Below, piece after piece: positions 1-10,447 of a DNA stretch of 64,000 nucleotides (positions are counted from its first letter, which is position 1; every line of letters begins with the position of its first letter). The notes under the pieces are model-generated. The model did not search any database, was not told the DNA's origin, and saw nothing but the letters and a program-made list of their open reading frames with translations. The position numbers were made by a program, and so were the translations under genes. Source of the stretch: Crambe crambe (lineage: Eukaryota; Porifera; Demospongiae; Poecilosclerida; Crambeidae); contig OZ004582.1 of assembly GCA_963924555.1 (NCBI GenBank), positions 3,782,001 through 3,846,000 of the forward strand. The letters are read 5' to 3'.

Positions 1-918
1 ATGAACATCAAGATGTAAACATGATCTGAAGGAAATCGTGATTTGTGTATAGATAATTGCAAAGGAACAGGACAATCAGCCCTTCTTTAATAGGCCTGGG
101 AACAAGGCTAGCTGCTAATGTTAACACCTTAATTTTGAAAAAAATTATAATCAGTAAGTCCCCCCAAAAAAACGAAACAAAAAAGACAAACTTATTCCAT
201 TATAAACTTGAACTTACACCATGTGAGCCTTTGGCATTAGCAAATTCCAACACCTTTCCCAATCCTTCATCAGCCAAAGTGTAAGCTCTCAGTGCCCCCA
301 TCTTTGTTGCCTCTCTTCCTAAATTTTTTCAGTGCCAGGAGATGTCAGTTTCTTTCCTGGCAGGCAATCCTCAGTAAGATCAACTACAACACCGAATATC
401 ATATAAATCAAAGTTCCTAAACATTAATCTTTACACTATGCTGTCAATATACTTGGCTCACTCAATCATCCTTAAAAGGTATAAAAGCAGTAATATGACT
501 CGGACGGCTGCGCGCGCCGCCTATAAGTGAACTTCTAGTTCCCTCACTTAGACCTAACAAAAGCTACTATGAATGCTACTAGAACCTACTACAATGTGCA
601 GACCAAGATTCAGGACCAGGGAGCTTACCATTTCAGAAATACGGCAAGCAGGTAAATCGCTGGATTCTTCTTCTCCTCTATTATTATTCTTCTTCTTATT
701 ATTATTAAAACAACCATATCTCTCGAACCACTCAAGCTACAGCTATGATTTCCACTCCAAATTCTATCAACTACGATCTTTTCTACTCGAAAGAGTCGAT
801 GAAGAAGGAGACACTACAGAGCACAGCACTCGACTACGCAAGAAACCCTGAATACAGTCACTATTGGAGTGGCTCAGTCACTATGGCAGACCTTCTCCAG
901 TACTCCATCAGCTTCTAG
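1..918. other. No recognised gene; TATA-like box
   Basis: I recognise no coding exon here. A strong TATA-like string (TATAAAAG) lies at about 480-487, and the downstream sequence leads into a gypsy fragment at 919. This could be the promoter of a decayed LTR retroelement, but I found no second LTR or primer site, so that is only an inference. Confidence 0.3.
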
Positions 919-1107
919 ATGGCCCAAAGCTTCCTCAACTTTGCCTTTGAGTGCAAAGGGCACAGGGCGAGCTTGGGTCTGGCATTCAGGGTAACAGACA
1001 ACTTTGCTGCACCATCACTGGAAGTGGACAAGTATCCCCTCCCTCGACCAGAAGATCTCTTTGCTACCCTTGCTGGTGGGAAGAAATTCGCTACACTTGA
1101 TTTATAA
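919..1107 (+). pseudogene. Ty3/gypsy reverse transcriptase fragment
   Basis: A 62-residue open stretch holds the early part of a Ty3/gypsy reverse transcriptase. The visible hallmark is YPLPRPEDLFATLAGGKKF followed by ATLDL, which matches the segment just before and into the first catalytic aspartate motif. In a complete element this enzyme copies the RNA genome into DNA. Nothing of the rest of pol (YVDD motif, RNase H, integrase) follows: the frame ends at 1105 and the next 400 bases show no pol homology. It is a short relic. The opposite-strand frame over the same bases is a shadow. Confidence 0.75.
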
Positions 1108-1491
1108 CACGCATACGGAAGCATTAGATGCTGATAATGATTTTCATCTCTTTTGTCTCAACTTCCACAGATAAACAGACACTTCATAACTCGGAGAAAA
1201 AACACCCAATGCGGTCAGAACATAACTTCTCAGCGGCCGTCGACAATCACTGGACTGGACTGATACATACAAGATGAAGAAAATAGGATTCTTAAATGGT
1301 GTTGAGGTGGCTACCTCAGCAAGAAACCTAGCCAGAGGTTTGTAGCTGCTGCTGTAGTAGCTTGATAGGCTTTCCAATTTGCTCTGTTCCTGCTGACACT
1401 CCATGGGAAAGTCCTGACTTTCAAATTTAGACTCAGCTTTGCTACATATGCAAGATCCAAATTTCATTATGCACTTATACCTATACTTACA
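1108..1491. other. No recognised gene
   Basis: An open minus-strand frame at 1144-1467 shows no family I recognise. It could be the decayed 3' end of the Mutator-like relic just upstream of it on the minus strand. Confidence 0.2.
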
Positions 1492-1969
1492 TCACAAAAA
1501 ACTTTTTTTGAGAGGGGGACATCTTGTACCACTTGCTTTCTGGAAATTCCAAGTGTTTGTATTCTGACTTGAACTGGTACTTTCCTGTACATATTCAACC
1601 AGCTGATTACGCTTGTAGTCCACCTTATTTTTTACTATAAAGTTAGCAGTTTCACTGGCATTGGTAGTGATGGAATCAGGAGGACATCCAAGGCCTGCAT
1701 CCTCCCTCACTTCTTGCAACATAGATTTCTCTATAATTTGGATCTTGTGCTCACAAAACCAGTCGTAAAAACCATGTTGAATGGCATGTAGGTCTTCCAA
1801 ATCTTCCCAATGTGGTTTTTGCAGTCAACCAGGCCCTCACAAAAACTGAACCCTTTTGACAACCCATGACATCATCAAGAATTTCAACAATCACACTTGA
1901 AGGAAATCCACGTTCTTGTAATTCCCTTTTAAGATTTCGCCTGCAATGGATGAAAAAGCACGCAACCAA
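1492..1969 (-). pseudogene. Mutator-like (MULE) transposase relic
   Basis: Two overlapping minus-strand frames (1751-1969, then 1492-1800) read as one protein broken by a frameshift near 1790. The first has a CFFIHCRRNLKRELQ segment, the Cys-His region that follows the second catalytic Asp in MULE transposases. The second has GLGCPPDSITTNASETAN, resembling the region around the catalytic Glu (NASE) in a multi-copy MULE-type family I know from cnidarian and sponge proteins. Both flanks are missing: the 5' side ends at a dispersed repeat starting at about 1968. The family call rests on motif resemblance only. Confidence 0.5.
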
Positions 1970-2283
1970 TGACCACTTGGAATCAATGGCTGATTTTTTA
2001 TATACAGCTTCTTATACTTATTGCCATAAAAATTACATTTAGTTTTTGTCAATTCACATTTTACTTTTCAATTTATCCATATAGGATCTTGTGTCCTGCA
2101 CATTCTGTACTAGCTATAAACTAAAGCAAAATGTAACTTTTTAGACCTTATCAAGTAGTAGCCATATTGGCTCATTCCCATGCATAGTTCCTGAGTTGCA
2201 ATGACTTGTTCACTATTCATGCTAGCATGGATTTTAATGTGCCAAAGCAGCAGCTGCTATCTGTTATTTTAGCGCGGTAGTGT
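1968..2283 (+). repeat. Dispersed ~300-bp repeat, copy 1
   Basis: This segment is closely matched at 5961-6264 in the same orientation. Shared strings include the TATATACAGCTTCTTATACT block, a GCATAGTTCCTGAGTTG block and the terminal TTATTTTAGCGCGGTAG. Small indels separate the copies. The repeat starts where the MULE relic stops being recognisable. No terminal inverted repeats were seen. Confidence 0.8.
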
Positions 2284-2693
2284 TTAGTGCTTGTACTAGC
2301 GCATGCCTTGGTTAGTATGTGCCACCACCCTTAACAAGCGCTGTGGAGAACAGTTCCCAAGAGTAGCACGTCAGCAGTGCTCGGCCACTAAAGATAAAAT
2401 TAAGTCCGAGTTTTGAGTCATCCTTCACACATCTGATTCCCATGAGGATCATCTGCAGACATTCGAAGATCCCGCAGAAGATTTCAATTTACGTTCCGGT
2501 ATGACGAGGAAAGGGTTCCAATTTTCTCTTGAAATATTTGAGCCGTTGAAAGCTAAAACCCACCTTAGGGTGAAAATTTAAAAAATTGATTTTTCACTTT
2601 CACTTTCATGTTAAGTTGTTAAAGGGTTTCTGAAAGTAACAGCAGGTAAAGTTCAGTGTGATGAAGATAAGATTATACATGTCCAAATCAGTT
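2284..2693. other. No recognised gene
   Basis: AT-rich sequence with no recognised exon. It lies beyond the 3' end of the minus-strand DUF7869 relic. Confidence 0.3.
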
Positions 2694-4473
2694 TTAAGTT
2701 GGACAGGGACATAAGACATCCCTAAACTCAGGATAGACAAATTCCCTGACTTGATCGTAGAGGTATTGAGCTCGATCGGTAGATATCTCAGGAGGGGTTA
2801 TCACTGGAGGTAGATTATCAATGCTGAATTGATCATTTTTCACACCACGTTTAAGAAGCTTAACTTTTGATTCATCAGAGTCACAAGCAGTACGGGTAAA
2901 TACAATTCCAGAGATTTTGTAATACCAGGTAAGGGTTTGAAGGTTGATAACAAGAATGTATCCCATTCTCTCCATTCCCAATCGAAGAGCTGCACAGCAT
3001 TATACTTGCCTGAAAGTTCCACAGTTGTTTTCAACTGCTGCATGCTATCACAATCTGATGCCCTATAGCGTTTTTTCAATATGCACCGAGTGAGGACAGA
3101 ATGATCTCCTCGTTCAAACCCACTAATGTACGCCACATAAAGTAGGCCAAAACTGACTTATTTTTGTTCTGACCACACAACGGGGCTCTTTCTTGCCATA
3201 CTTTTCAAGATAATGAGATCACTGATGGTCTCCTTTTCATTAAGAGGCTGTGAATCACGAATTCCAACTTTTTGCACACGCAGTGGTACTTTATAATACA
3301 GAGGGCCAACCTGACGTGCATGATAGGGGAGGAATACTTGCTGGGCAAAGTCGAATGTTATATGAGTGAATGACGGTACATTACCTTCACTTGTAGCAGC
3401 AGCTGCTTTTTCAATGGCAGCTAGGTAAGCATCACACTCCTTCTGGGCAACTTCCACATGTGCAGAAAATTCAGCAAGTAGTCTTTTCTTGTCAAACTCG
3501 GTAACAGCCTGTCGAATAGCAACACGATAATTCTCACATGATTCGCATACATCAGTCCGAGGAGTCATAAAGATAATATGAGGTAAACACTTGTGCCAGA
3601 CATCAAGGAAACTTCTATATTGCATAAAAGGTTTATTTTCCTCCTAACAGGCATCCCGATACTTTTGATGAACAAGCTTGTGGTTCTGGTGGGCTGGAAG
3701 GTAAGTAGGGGCTTGATTAGCCCTGCCACGAGAAGCAGCTGGCTGAGGGAGGCCAAAGACAGAAGCATAATTCTTGATAAATTTTGCTGCTGCACTGACA
3801 ACTTCAAATGGATAAGCATTATAAGCTTTATGGCCTTTTAGACCATGCTCTCTAGGAACAGGTCCAACATCATAAATTTGTGTCTTAAGAGCACGGAGGG
3901 TAAAGTCTCCAATATCATGAATAAAACAAAATGCTTTCTTACAAATTACTCGATGATCAAAAGCATACTTAGCTGTCATTCGCTGTTTTTTTTTACTGCT
4001 CTAGCATGACGAACAATAGTGGAATCACGGATCAAGACCTGAAGTTTTCCCATTATAAACATATCCCTTTCATTTTTCGAAAGCTCTCTTACGGAGAGTT
4101 TAAAGTCAAAAATTTCAGAAACACTAAATCGGTCATAGCACCCTTCTTCACAGCCACACCCTTTGCTAAATTCTCTACTACTTGAAGCTCCAGATCCTGA
4201 CATCAAGTTCACTACTTGCATCACAGAGGCTTCATCTTCAGTGGAGGAAAGATTTTCTGAATCATCATTAGGAGGTGGTGTATCAGGTAATAATTCTTCA
4301 GACTCAGTCCCATAAAATTCATAATCATTTTGTCTCATATCCTCCAGAGTATCCTGGTCAGTAACTACAATACTAGCCACTCTCAGTAGCCATTTTGCAC
4401 CTGCTTCAGCAACAAAAGCACACGTTATAATTATTATTCCTAGTAATGCCCACCTACCTGCACGTGATGGCAT
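2694..4473 (-). pseudogene. DUF7869-family putative transposase, broken copy
   Basis: Minus-strand frames follow each other in homologous order. 3976-4473 is an N-terminal acidic region followed by a CGCEEGC cysteine segment. 3644-3979 follows, then 3158-3625 with VCESCENY and HITFDFAQQVFLPYH, then 2840-3136 with KKRYRASDCDS and FDWEWREWD, and 2694-2981 with the C-terminal LPPVITPP region. The family is widespread in animal genomes, and FDFAQQ and GQNKNK look like acidic active-site motifs. GQNKNK can be read near 3150 in a frame offset from the upstream one, with residues missing before it. At least four frameshifts break the gene; one lies in an A-run near 3980. A divergent relative lies at 21032-23058. 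Confidence 0.75.
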
Positions 4474-4686
4474 AAAGGTTAAAGTTCGAGCTAGTTCTAG
4501 TTCGTGAATGAAGTTGCAGAGCTTTTAAACTACTGCAATGCAAAAGTTTAGACATGAAACTTGAAGAATTTGACCTAAACCCAAAATGTCAAATTTTGAC
4601 CATGTAATGTATTTTTTGCTGTACTGAAAAATTTCACTTTTCACCATAAGGTTGGTTTCAGTTTTCACCGGCTCATTTATTTTAGG

Positions 4687-4821
4687 TCAGAACTTAAATA
4701 CTTTGACTTGACATCTGGTTCGCTAGTGCCTGATGTGATGCATGATCTGCTGGAAGGCATGCTTCAGCATGAAACCAAACTTATGCTCAAACAGTTTATT
4801 AATCATGACCATTCTCCCAAC
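4687..4821 (+). pseudogene. Exon scrap with DVMHDLLEG motif
   Basis: A 45-residue open exon follows a good splice acceptor (TTTATTTTAG at 4677-4686). It encodes SELKYFDLTSG...VPDVMHDLLEGMLQHETKL. The DVMHDLLEG segment is a hallmark of an uncharacterised multi-copy family in cnidarian and sponge genomes that I associate with transposons. No other exon of the family follows on this strand, but a matching one lies on the minus strand at 5040-5198. Confidence 0.5.
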
Positions 4822-5039
4822 CAAAGTGGTCAGTTTTAACAGTGATATCATTGCAAGTGAAGTTTGATTTCGAGAAGCTGGGCATCATTTAGAAAATTAA
4901 TTGAGAGAGTGTGACAAATGTTGATATAGTTTCGAAGTGAGTTGGCTAGCCTCTTAAAAATGCTTTGACTTGTATCTCATAGTCCAGTGCAGTTCTAACA
5001 GACCATACCTAGAAACAACATAATATTATTGCTTTAATA

Positions 5040-5198
5040 TTATATATTCATGAAGTGCATCTTCAGAATAAGAACTGATAGAAGGGAAACATCTTCCTCA
5101 GTGATATCTGGAGCAAAAAGGATATCAACAATCTCTAAAAGAAGGATGTAAGACAGCCAATGTTCATTCTCTCTTGGTATCCATTCACCAATCTTCAT
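5040..5198 (-). pseudogene. Exon scrap of the same family, opposite strand
   Basis: A 52-residue minus-strand frame reads MKIGEWIPRENEHWLSYILL and then LEIVDILFAPDITEEDVSLL. In homologues I recall, this helical segment (IGE/D..P...EHW....LLLEI.D..FAP) follows the DVMHDLLEG region. Here it lies on the opposite strand from that exon at 4687-4821. The two pieces therefore come from different copies or from an inversion. Confidence 0.45.
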
Positions 5199-5199
5199 T

Positions 5200-5960
5200 A
5201 GGTAAAGTTATCTCCAAACCTAGTGGTTTTCCAGCTGATGTTTCAGAAGTTTACTGGTATATAAGTATGTTGTCTGCTTTTTATATATGGGTGGAAGTAC
5301 TTATTCATTTGATCCTCATTTTCATTCTTACAGAGTAAATAATAACTAATACTAGGTTTGTTTCATATGATAAACTTTTATCATATATGCAAAACTGGCT
5401 TGCTTGCTTACCACTCTCCTCTTATTACAATCTACTTTTTCACATAAATGGATTACTGTTTGAGGATTTGCAATTGCAGCTTGGATGGAAGCATACAAAA
5501 CAGCTAATCAACAAACCACAAAAAGTCTACTTCACTCTGAAAGCATTTATCGTAAAACACATCACAGCACACAAAATATCTAACCAGTGAATTTATAATA
5601 AAAATGTTACTCCTTTTTTTTTTTCTTTTTTTTTAAAGCTGGATCGAGTACAATAGATCCTTGCACTCTTAGTGCAGCAGCAAGTTAGGGTTGTCGTTGC
5701 AGCCTCCCCTACATCTCTGTCTGCCAAAATAGTTCTCAAGGGTGTCCTGTGACAACCTTTCACTATCCCTTTAAGGGTGCAGGCACACTCCACCCACGCA
5801 TGGTTGCTAGGGAAAATTAACTTAAAAACTATTCATGATAGAAATTTATAACTTGCACCATATCAAAATAGTACCACATACACAAAAAATAAAGGAGGAC
5901 CAATCAAAATGACTGATGTCAAGACTGATTTCATTCTCAAGGTAAACTGCGTTGCATCTC
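5200..5960. other. No recognised gene
   Basis: Two small frames (5387-5590 plus, 5593-5793 minus) have no recognisable family, and the second runs into a T-rich tract at 5617-5635. I see no structured feature besides that tract. Confidence 0.3.
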
Positions 5961-6264
5961 AATGACCACTTAGAATCAATACAGATTTTTTATATACAGC
6001 TTCTTATACTTATTGCCATAACAATTACATTCTACTTTTCAATATATCGATATAGGATCTTGTGTCTTGCACATTCTGTACTAGCTATGAACTAAAGCAA
6101 AATGTAACTTTTTAGACCTTACCAAGTAGTTGCCATATATTATTGCTCATTCCCATGCATAGTTCCTGAGTTGAAATGACTTGTTCATTATTCATGCTAG
6201 CATGGATTTTATATGTGCCAGCTGCTATTGTGTTTACTATCTGTTATTTTAGCGCGGTAGCGTT
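5961..6264 (+). repeat. Dispersed ~300-bp repeat, copy 2
   Basis: Direct copy of the repeat at 1968-2283, with matching start (AATGACCACTT) and end (TTAGCGCGGTAG). Relative to copy 1 it has a deletion near 6030 and short insertions near 6140 and 6225. The two copies bracket 3.7 kb holding the DUF7869 relic. Confidence 0.8.
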
Positions 6265-6453
6265 GTGATTAATTTTCCAGTGAGATGAAGACCTTCCAAA
6301 ATCTCCGCACTAACTGCATCTTTCTCTCAGATTCTGGAGTGCCGGTGGGAAAAGGGGCACTTCACGCAAAAATTGAAAATTGAGTTATTGATATAGTAAC
6401 GTAGTTCTTACATCGGGTGGTAAAATGGTTCTTGGCCTGAAGCAAGATTCCAA

Positions 6454-7112
6454 CTACATCACCAGTAAGTTGACGCACATAGTAGCCAAGGAGGGGCATA
6501 GTTGTCTGACATTGTGGAGGGCAACTTTTCTGTTAAGTGAGTTGAAGGCGTTGGTTGCATCAACAAGGAGAACAGCCTCTGTATCATTACTCTCAAATGA
6601 TTCCTTCATGGCGTGGTCCACAGCCTCAACTCCAGCTGGCTGCCCTGCACATAACTGTAGCACCCTTTTTAGCTTGTCGTCTGATGTGAGACAGTTCGCC
6701 GCATCATAGCCAAGACCATCTTATCCATGACCAGTGCTGATATACAGGATGTAGCAGGATCCTAACATAAGAGGTAGCAAGACGTCTGGCCATCAGAGCC
6801 AACGCATGGCATAAGTCATCTGAGGCTCCCTTGAAGGAAGTGCATCCCTGAGGGACCGGCAGAACCTGTAGTACGCAGCACGGCAGATCTGATTGAGGAG
6901 GCATCCACTCTGTCAAATAAGACTGGATGAATGGGCGTGGAATCGCTTGATTCAGACTCAGTGACTGATTCACCAGGGGGGTGCTTGGATTTCAGAGCTT
7001 CAAGAACTGTCATTGATGTACCATTGCAGTAATTGATGGTGGCTTCTGGGTGTAGAATTCCTCTTTGTTTATCATCGCGGACTATTGGCAAATTGCATGG
7101 CTGAGGTGTCAT
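6454..7112 (-). pseudogene. Reverse transcriptase relic (coral/sponge family), N-terminal part
   Basis: Three minus-strand frames (6816-7112, 6704-6973, 6454-6663) run in order. The first holds DRVDASSIRSAVLRTTGSAGPSGM, a pre-catalytic linker. The last holds [17 protein letters not shown] and [20 protein letters not shown], where [12 protein letters not shown] is RT motif A with the first catalytic Asp. Motif B and the YADD box are absent, so the copy ends just after motif A. This is a repeat family of non-LTR-type RTs I know from coral and sponge genomes. A complementary C-terminal copy lies at 58705-60300. Confidence 0.75.
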
Positions 7113-8204
7113 TTTTCCTGTGGACCTGTCGTTTCTTATGATGTTGTTGGATGGTCCTTCCTTCCTCTAATAGGGCCTTGAAGTCACCTTCCTTCCACAG
7201 TTTGAGGCGGCGTGATATTCATATCCCAATTCCACTTTTCACTTTCAGGATCACAAGGTGTTACTAAAGCCAGTTCAGGAAAAAGATAAGGAAGTGAGAT
7301 TGCTGAGAGACTAATACTCAGATACTCATACATTTCTAAAAATGTTTCAAAGCATATGTGTCTTTCAGGTCTGTGTACTTTTGGTCCAATGTATTTTTAA
7401 CATGACTTTATTGATGGAAAAATTGAAAATTAAGGCTCAATTTCAATTTTTGTGCTTCATCTTTCATGAAAATGTGTTTGAGATCAAGGTATCATAATTA
7501 TGATTAAACATGATAAAACCTTCACTAAGTGGCCAATAGTGATGTGTCAACAGCACCTGCATGATATATGATGCATTGAACCCTTTACCTGATACAAAAA
7601 CCATTGACGACTAGACACCCTTTACCTGATCACATAGAATGTGTGAAGACTGGACTATATTTTTGTACCAGACTAGGCTGGATATTTGTCCCCCAAGGCC
7701 ACAAAGTAGATGACTTCTCTCGAGGGTGGTGAGCTACATCCATGTTTCAGTCCTTACATGGAGATGATATGAATGAAGCTGTATATGCATCATATACTTA
7801 TGTTCTATCATAATGGCAGGTGTGAGGTACAAGAAGACTCTGCAGCAGCTAGCATCATACACTCAAATCTTACACAATTGGCTATCATGAACAATGCTAT
7901 CATCATGGACATTCATTATCATGAGAATGGCATAAAGGACATCTGACATCTTAACAACTGTTCGCTGCATAGTAGAAATATAATTTGTTCTCTTTGGCAC
8001 TCATCACCGCACACCTTGTACTGTCCATATGAAATATTCGGAAACTTTCCATCACTGGGAAACTCAACATTTCTTGTGCTATCTTCTTGTAGATATATAG
8101 TTCCAGGTATAAGCTATCACAATAATTCACAATAAAATTAGAGAGATAATGACAAATTTCCACTCGAAAATAAGTTGTTTTTTTTTCAGTGTTTGAAATA
8201 TAGA
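7113..8204. other. No recognised gene
   Basis: About 1.1 kb of AT-rich DNA. The 70-residue minus-strand frame at 7951-8163 resembles nothing I know. No TIRs or tandem repeats were noticed. Confidence 0.3.
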
Positions 8205-8420
8205 GTGAGACACCAATTATCAGACGGCCACCTTATAATCAGATGCCGCGTTTCAGTTTAAAATAGAGCTCCACCAAATATAATTTAAGTACATAAAAAT
8301 AGTAAAAATGCTCCCAGAAAGAGTAGCTATGCTTCAAAATTACCATTGCAACCTTCAGTGGAGTTTTATGGATTAAGCTACAGCGTCCGTGTCTGATAAT
8401 TGATTGTGGTTTGGTGTCAC
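8205..8420. repeat. Imperfect inverted repeat, possible MITE
   Basis: The left arm at 8205-8225 (GTGAGACACCAATTATCAGAC) is matched in reverse complement by 8391-8420, which shares CAATTATCAGAC and GTGACACC with a short insertion between. The 216-bp unit could be a small non-autonomous DNA transposon. No clean TSD was seen, so the call is weak. Confidence 0.35.
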
Positions 8421-8476
8421 AGTAATAAAGGCCTATCATCATTTTTTGTACTTCCAAATACTGTCATTATCTCTGC

Positions 8477-8698
8477 TTAGCTTGGCCAGCTAGTCTTAGG
8501 CCACATCTCCATAAGGGAGGCTTCGTGTGTAGCACCACTTTTCACTCTGTTACGAATAAAATCTTCACACCCTAACTCACCGATCAAGGCCATATGTGCG
8601 CACGTGTATGCGGTACTGACTGCACCTGACTTGCACTTGACCATAACTGATATGATGGAGGATAGACCTAGCTGTACCAATCCCAGGATTGAGGGCAC
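8477..8698 (-). pseudogene. N-terminal exon of an integrase-core family gene
   Basis: The minus-strand frame contains GELGCEDFIRNRVKSGATHE followed by ASLMEMWPKTSWPS. This resembles the helical N-terminal segment (GYxxFIxxRxxxGATHxxIS) that precedes the DDE core in a repeat family of integrase-like proteins in sponges and cnidarians. A core of that family lies on the plus strand at 13772-14928, so this exon is from a separate, inverted copy. The match is short. Confidence 0.35.
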
Positions 8699-9006
8699 CC
8701 ACCGTATCTCATCACCTCCCTCAGCACCTCAAGAGAGCCCCCTCCTTATCTGGTCAACCAGGTGGTTTTGCTCCTGTAAGCAAATTCATCGATCTAGTCA
8801 ATTGTGCACACAATCTATCGATGAAGTAGTCGAACAAGCGGTTGCTCAGGTGAGCCTATAGGTACCTTTCGTTGTGCGTTATTAAATATTCTGATACCTA
8901 TTTTAGACCACACCAAATTTAAAGTGTAGGGACCTCTGAGATGCTGTGTTCAATAATTTTGGAACGCAAAAACCTGGTTACAATGAGTTGTAGAGCTTCA
9001 AACTTT
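8699..9006. other. No recognised gene
   Basis: A plus-strand frame crosses 8604-8861, but half of it is the antisense of the preceding exon. Nothing else was recognised. Confidence 0.25.
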
Positions 9007-9015
9007 ATCTTGTAT

Positions 9016-9770
9016 TAGTCTGGGCGAGCAGACCTTTCAACCTTTGGGGGGTGGGACGGGAGGAAAAGAAAGGTCTGGAGACTCTTGACACAGTTTTGTG
9101 TTCTCCAGTGGCATATCTAGCGAGGTGCTCAGGGTGCTCGAGCACCCCCCTCAGCTGCTAGCTAGTTTTTTCGGTAGGCTCGTTCAGTAGGCTCACTTGT
9201 ATAGTTATCTATCCAATTATTTGTCTGCACCAGTGTCTTCTCACTTCTGATCCTGTACGCTGGTAAAGTAGGGTAGCTAATACTTAGGCCATCATCTGGG
9301 TATAATAAAGAGGGTGTGGTTAATCAAAAGTGGGCGTGGTTCGCAAAAAATTTCGCGCGCGCATTATCTAGAACCCTCCTAGTTCAAATTCTAGATACAC
9401 CACTGTTCTCTGCAGGAATTTTGATAGGCCAATCAGATTCGAGTAGTCACATGACCAGCTAATAATAAGCGTGCATGTACGAGCACAGTACATTTGTGAA
9501 GCTAGTATGTGGTCTTCTTCTTTTGCTAGCTATGGGTAAATCTACCAGACACACTTATCTCTCATTGATCGATCGAGCTCGAGCTAGCTAGCTAGCTAGC
9601 TATGCCTATGGTCCGTGGGTGTGAGCGCGCGGGCGCACGTGCATTCTTTGCATGTGATATTGATTTTAATTACATTCCTCTGGAACACGGAATAGTGTCA
9701 AGAGTCTCCAGACCTTTCTTTTCCACCCGCCCCACCCCCCAAAGGTCGAAAGGTCTGCTTGCCCAGACTA
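9016..9770. mobile_element. 755-bp non-autonomous element, long TIRs, 9-bp TSD
   Basis: Terminal inverted repeats of roughly 90 bp start with TAGTCTGGGC(G/A)AGCAGACC at 9016 and end as its reverse complement at 9770. The 9-bp direct repeat ATCTTGTAT sits immediately outside at 9007-9015 and 9771-9779. Long TIRs with a 9-bp TSD are typical of Mutator-like elements, which would make this a non-autonomous MULE. No transposase is inside; a second MITE is nested at 9106-9405. The repeats and TSD are read directly; the superfamily is inferred. Confidence 0.8.
9106..9405. mobile_element. Nested 300-bp MITE, CAGTGG ends
   Basis: It starts CAGTGGCATATCTAG and ends CTAGATACACCACTG, giving a 15-bp TIR with two mismatches. 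TTCTC flanks both sides (9101-9105, 9406-9410) as a probable 5-bp TSD. The interior carries a GGTGCTCGAGCACC palindrome near the left end and a GTGTGGTT...GGGCGTGGTT tract with CGCGCGCG near the right end. The insertion splits the left arm region of the 755-bp element. The ends look hAT-like, but 5 bp is short for hAT. The right part resembles 45665-45742. Confidence 0.7.
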
Positions 9771-10447
9771 ATCTTGTATGTTAGCCCCAACATACAGTGA
9801 AACCTGCCTACAGTGACCGCCTCACAATTTATAGGGATGGTCTCTGTATGGAGATCAAAGGGCAGTTTTGCAAGTGGTTTTTGCCTCGGCACCGGAGTGC
9901 CGAAGGCGACTATGTATCTATGATGGTACGTATTAATAGTGTACGCGGTGATGCGTATCAAGCACGTGCATTAGCTACACCGTGAAGAGAATGCTGATGC
10001 TTCTTGGCCGTCTTTGCCAACAAATCAAGCCCATACAGAGAAGACAAAAATAACAGAGATTTAATACAATGTACACGAACTAGGTGATCATTAGAAGTGC
10101 CAAAGAGAGAGCCATGTCGAAGGAGAATCTAGTAAAAGAATCCAGTACACATACTTCAATCAAGCTATGCGTGAAAAACGGCAGTTTGAAAGCATTGAAC
10201 AGCAGGAATACTAGCTGTGTAAATACAAACCTTACTACAATAAGCTGTGTTACATTATTTAGAAATTTAATAATGCCAAGGCATTCCTTAAGGGTGGTCG
10301 GACATAGCAACCCGCGCGGTTGTAATTTTAACCACTTAATTAATGCGAGCGCACCACGTGAAATGTAGTGCGCAAAAATTGAAGTGGAGTAGCAATTTGG
10401 CGCGCAATTGTTGGCTTATCTCTTTGGTCAGTTGTGGCTCTGTGGTC

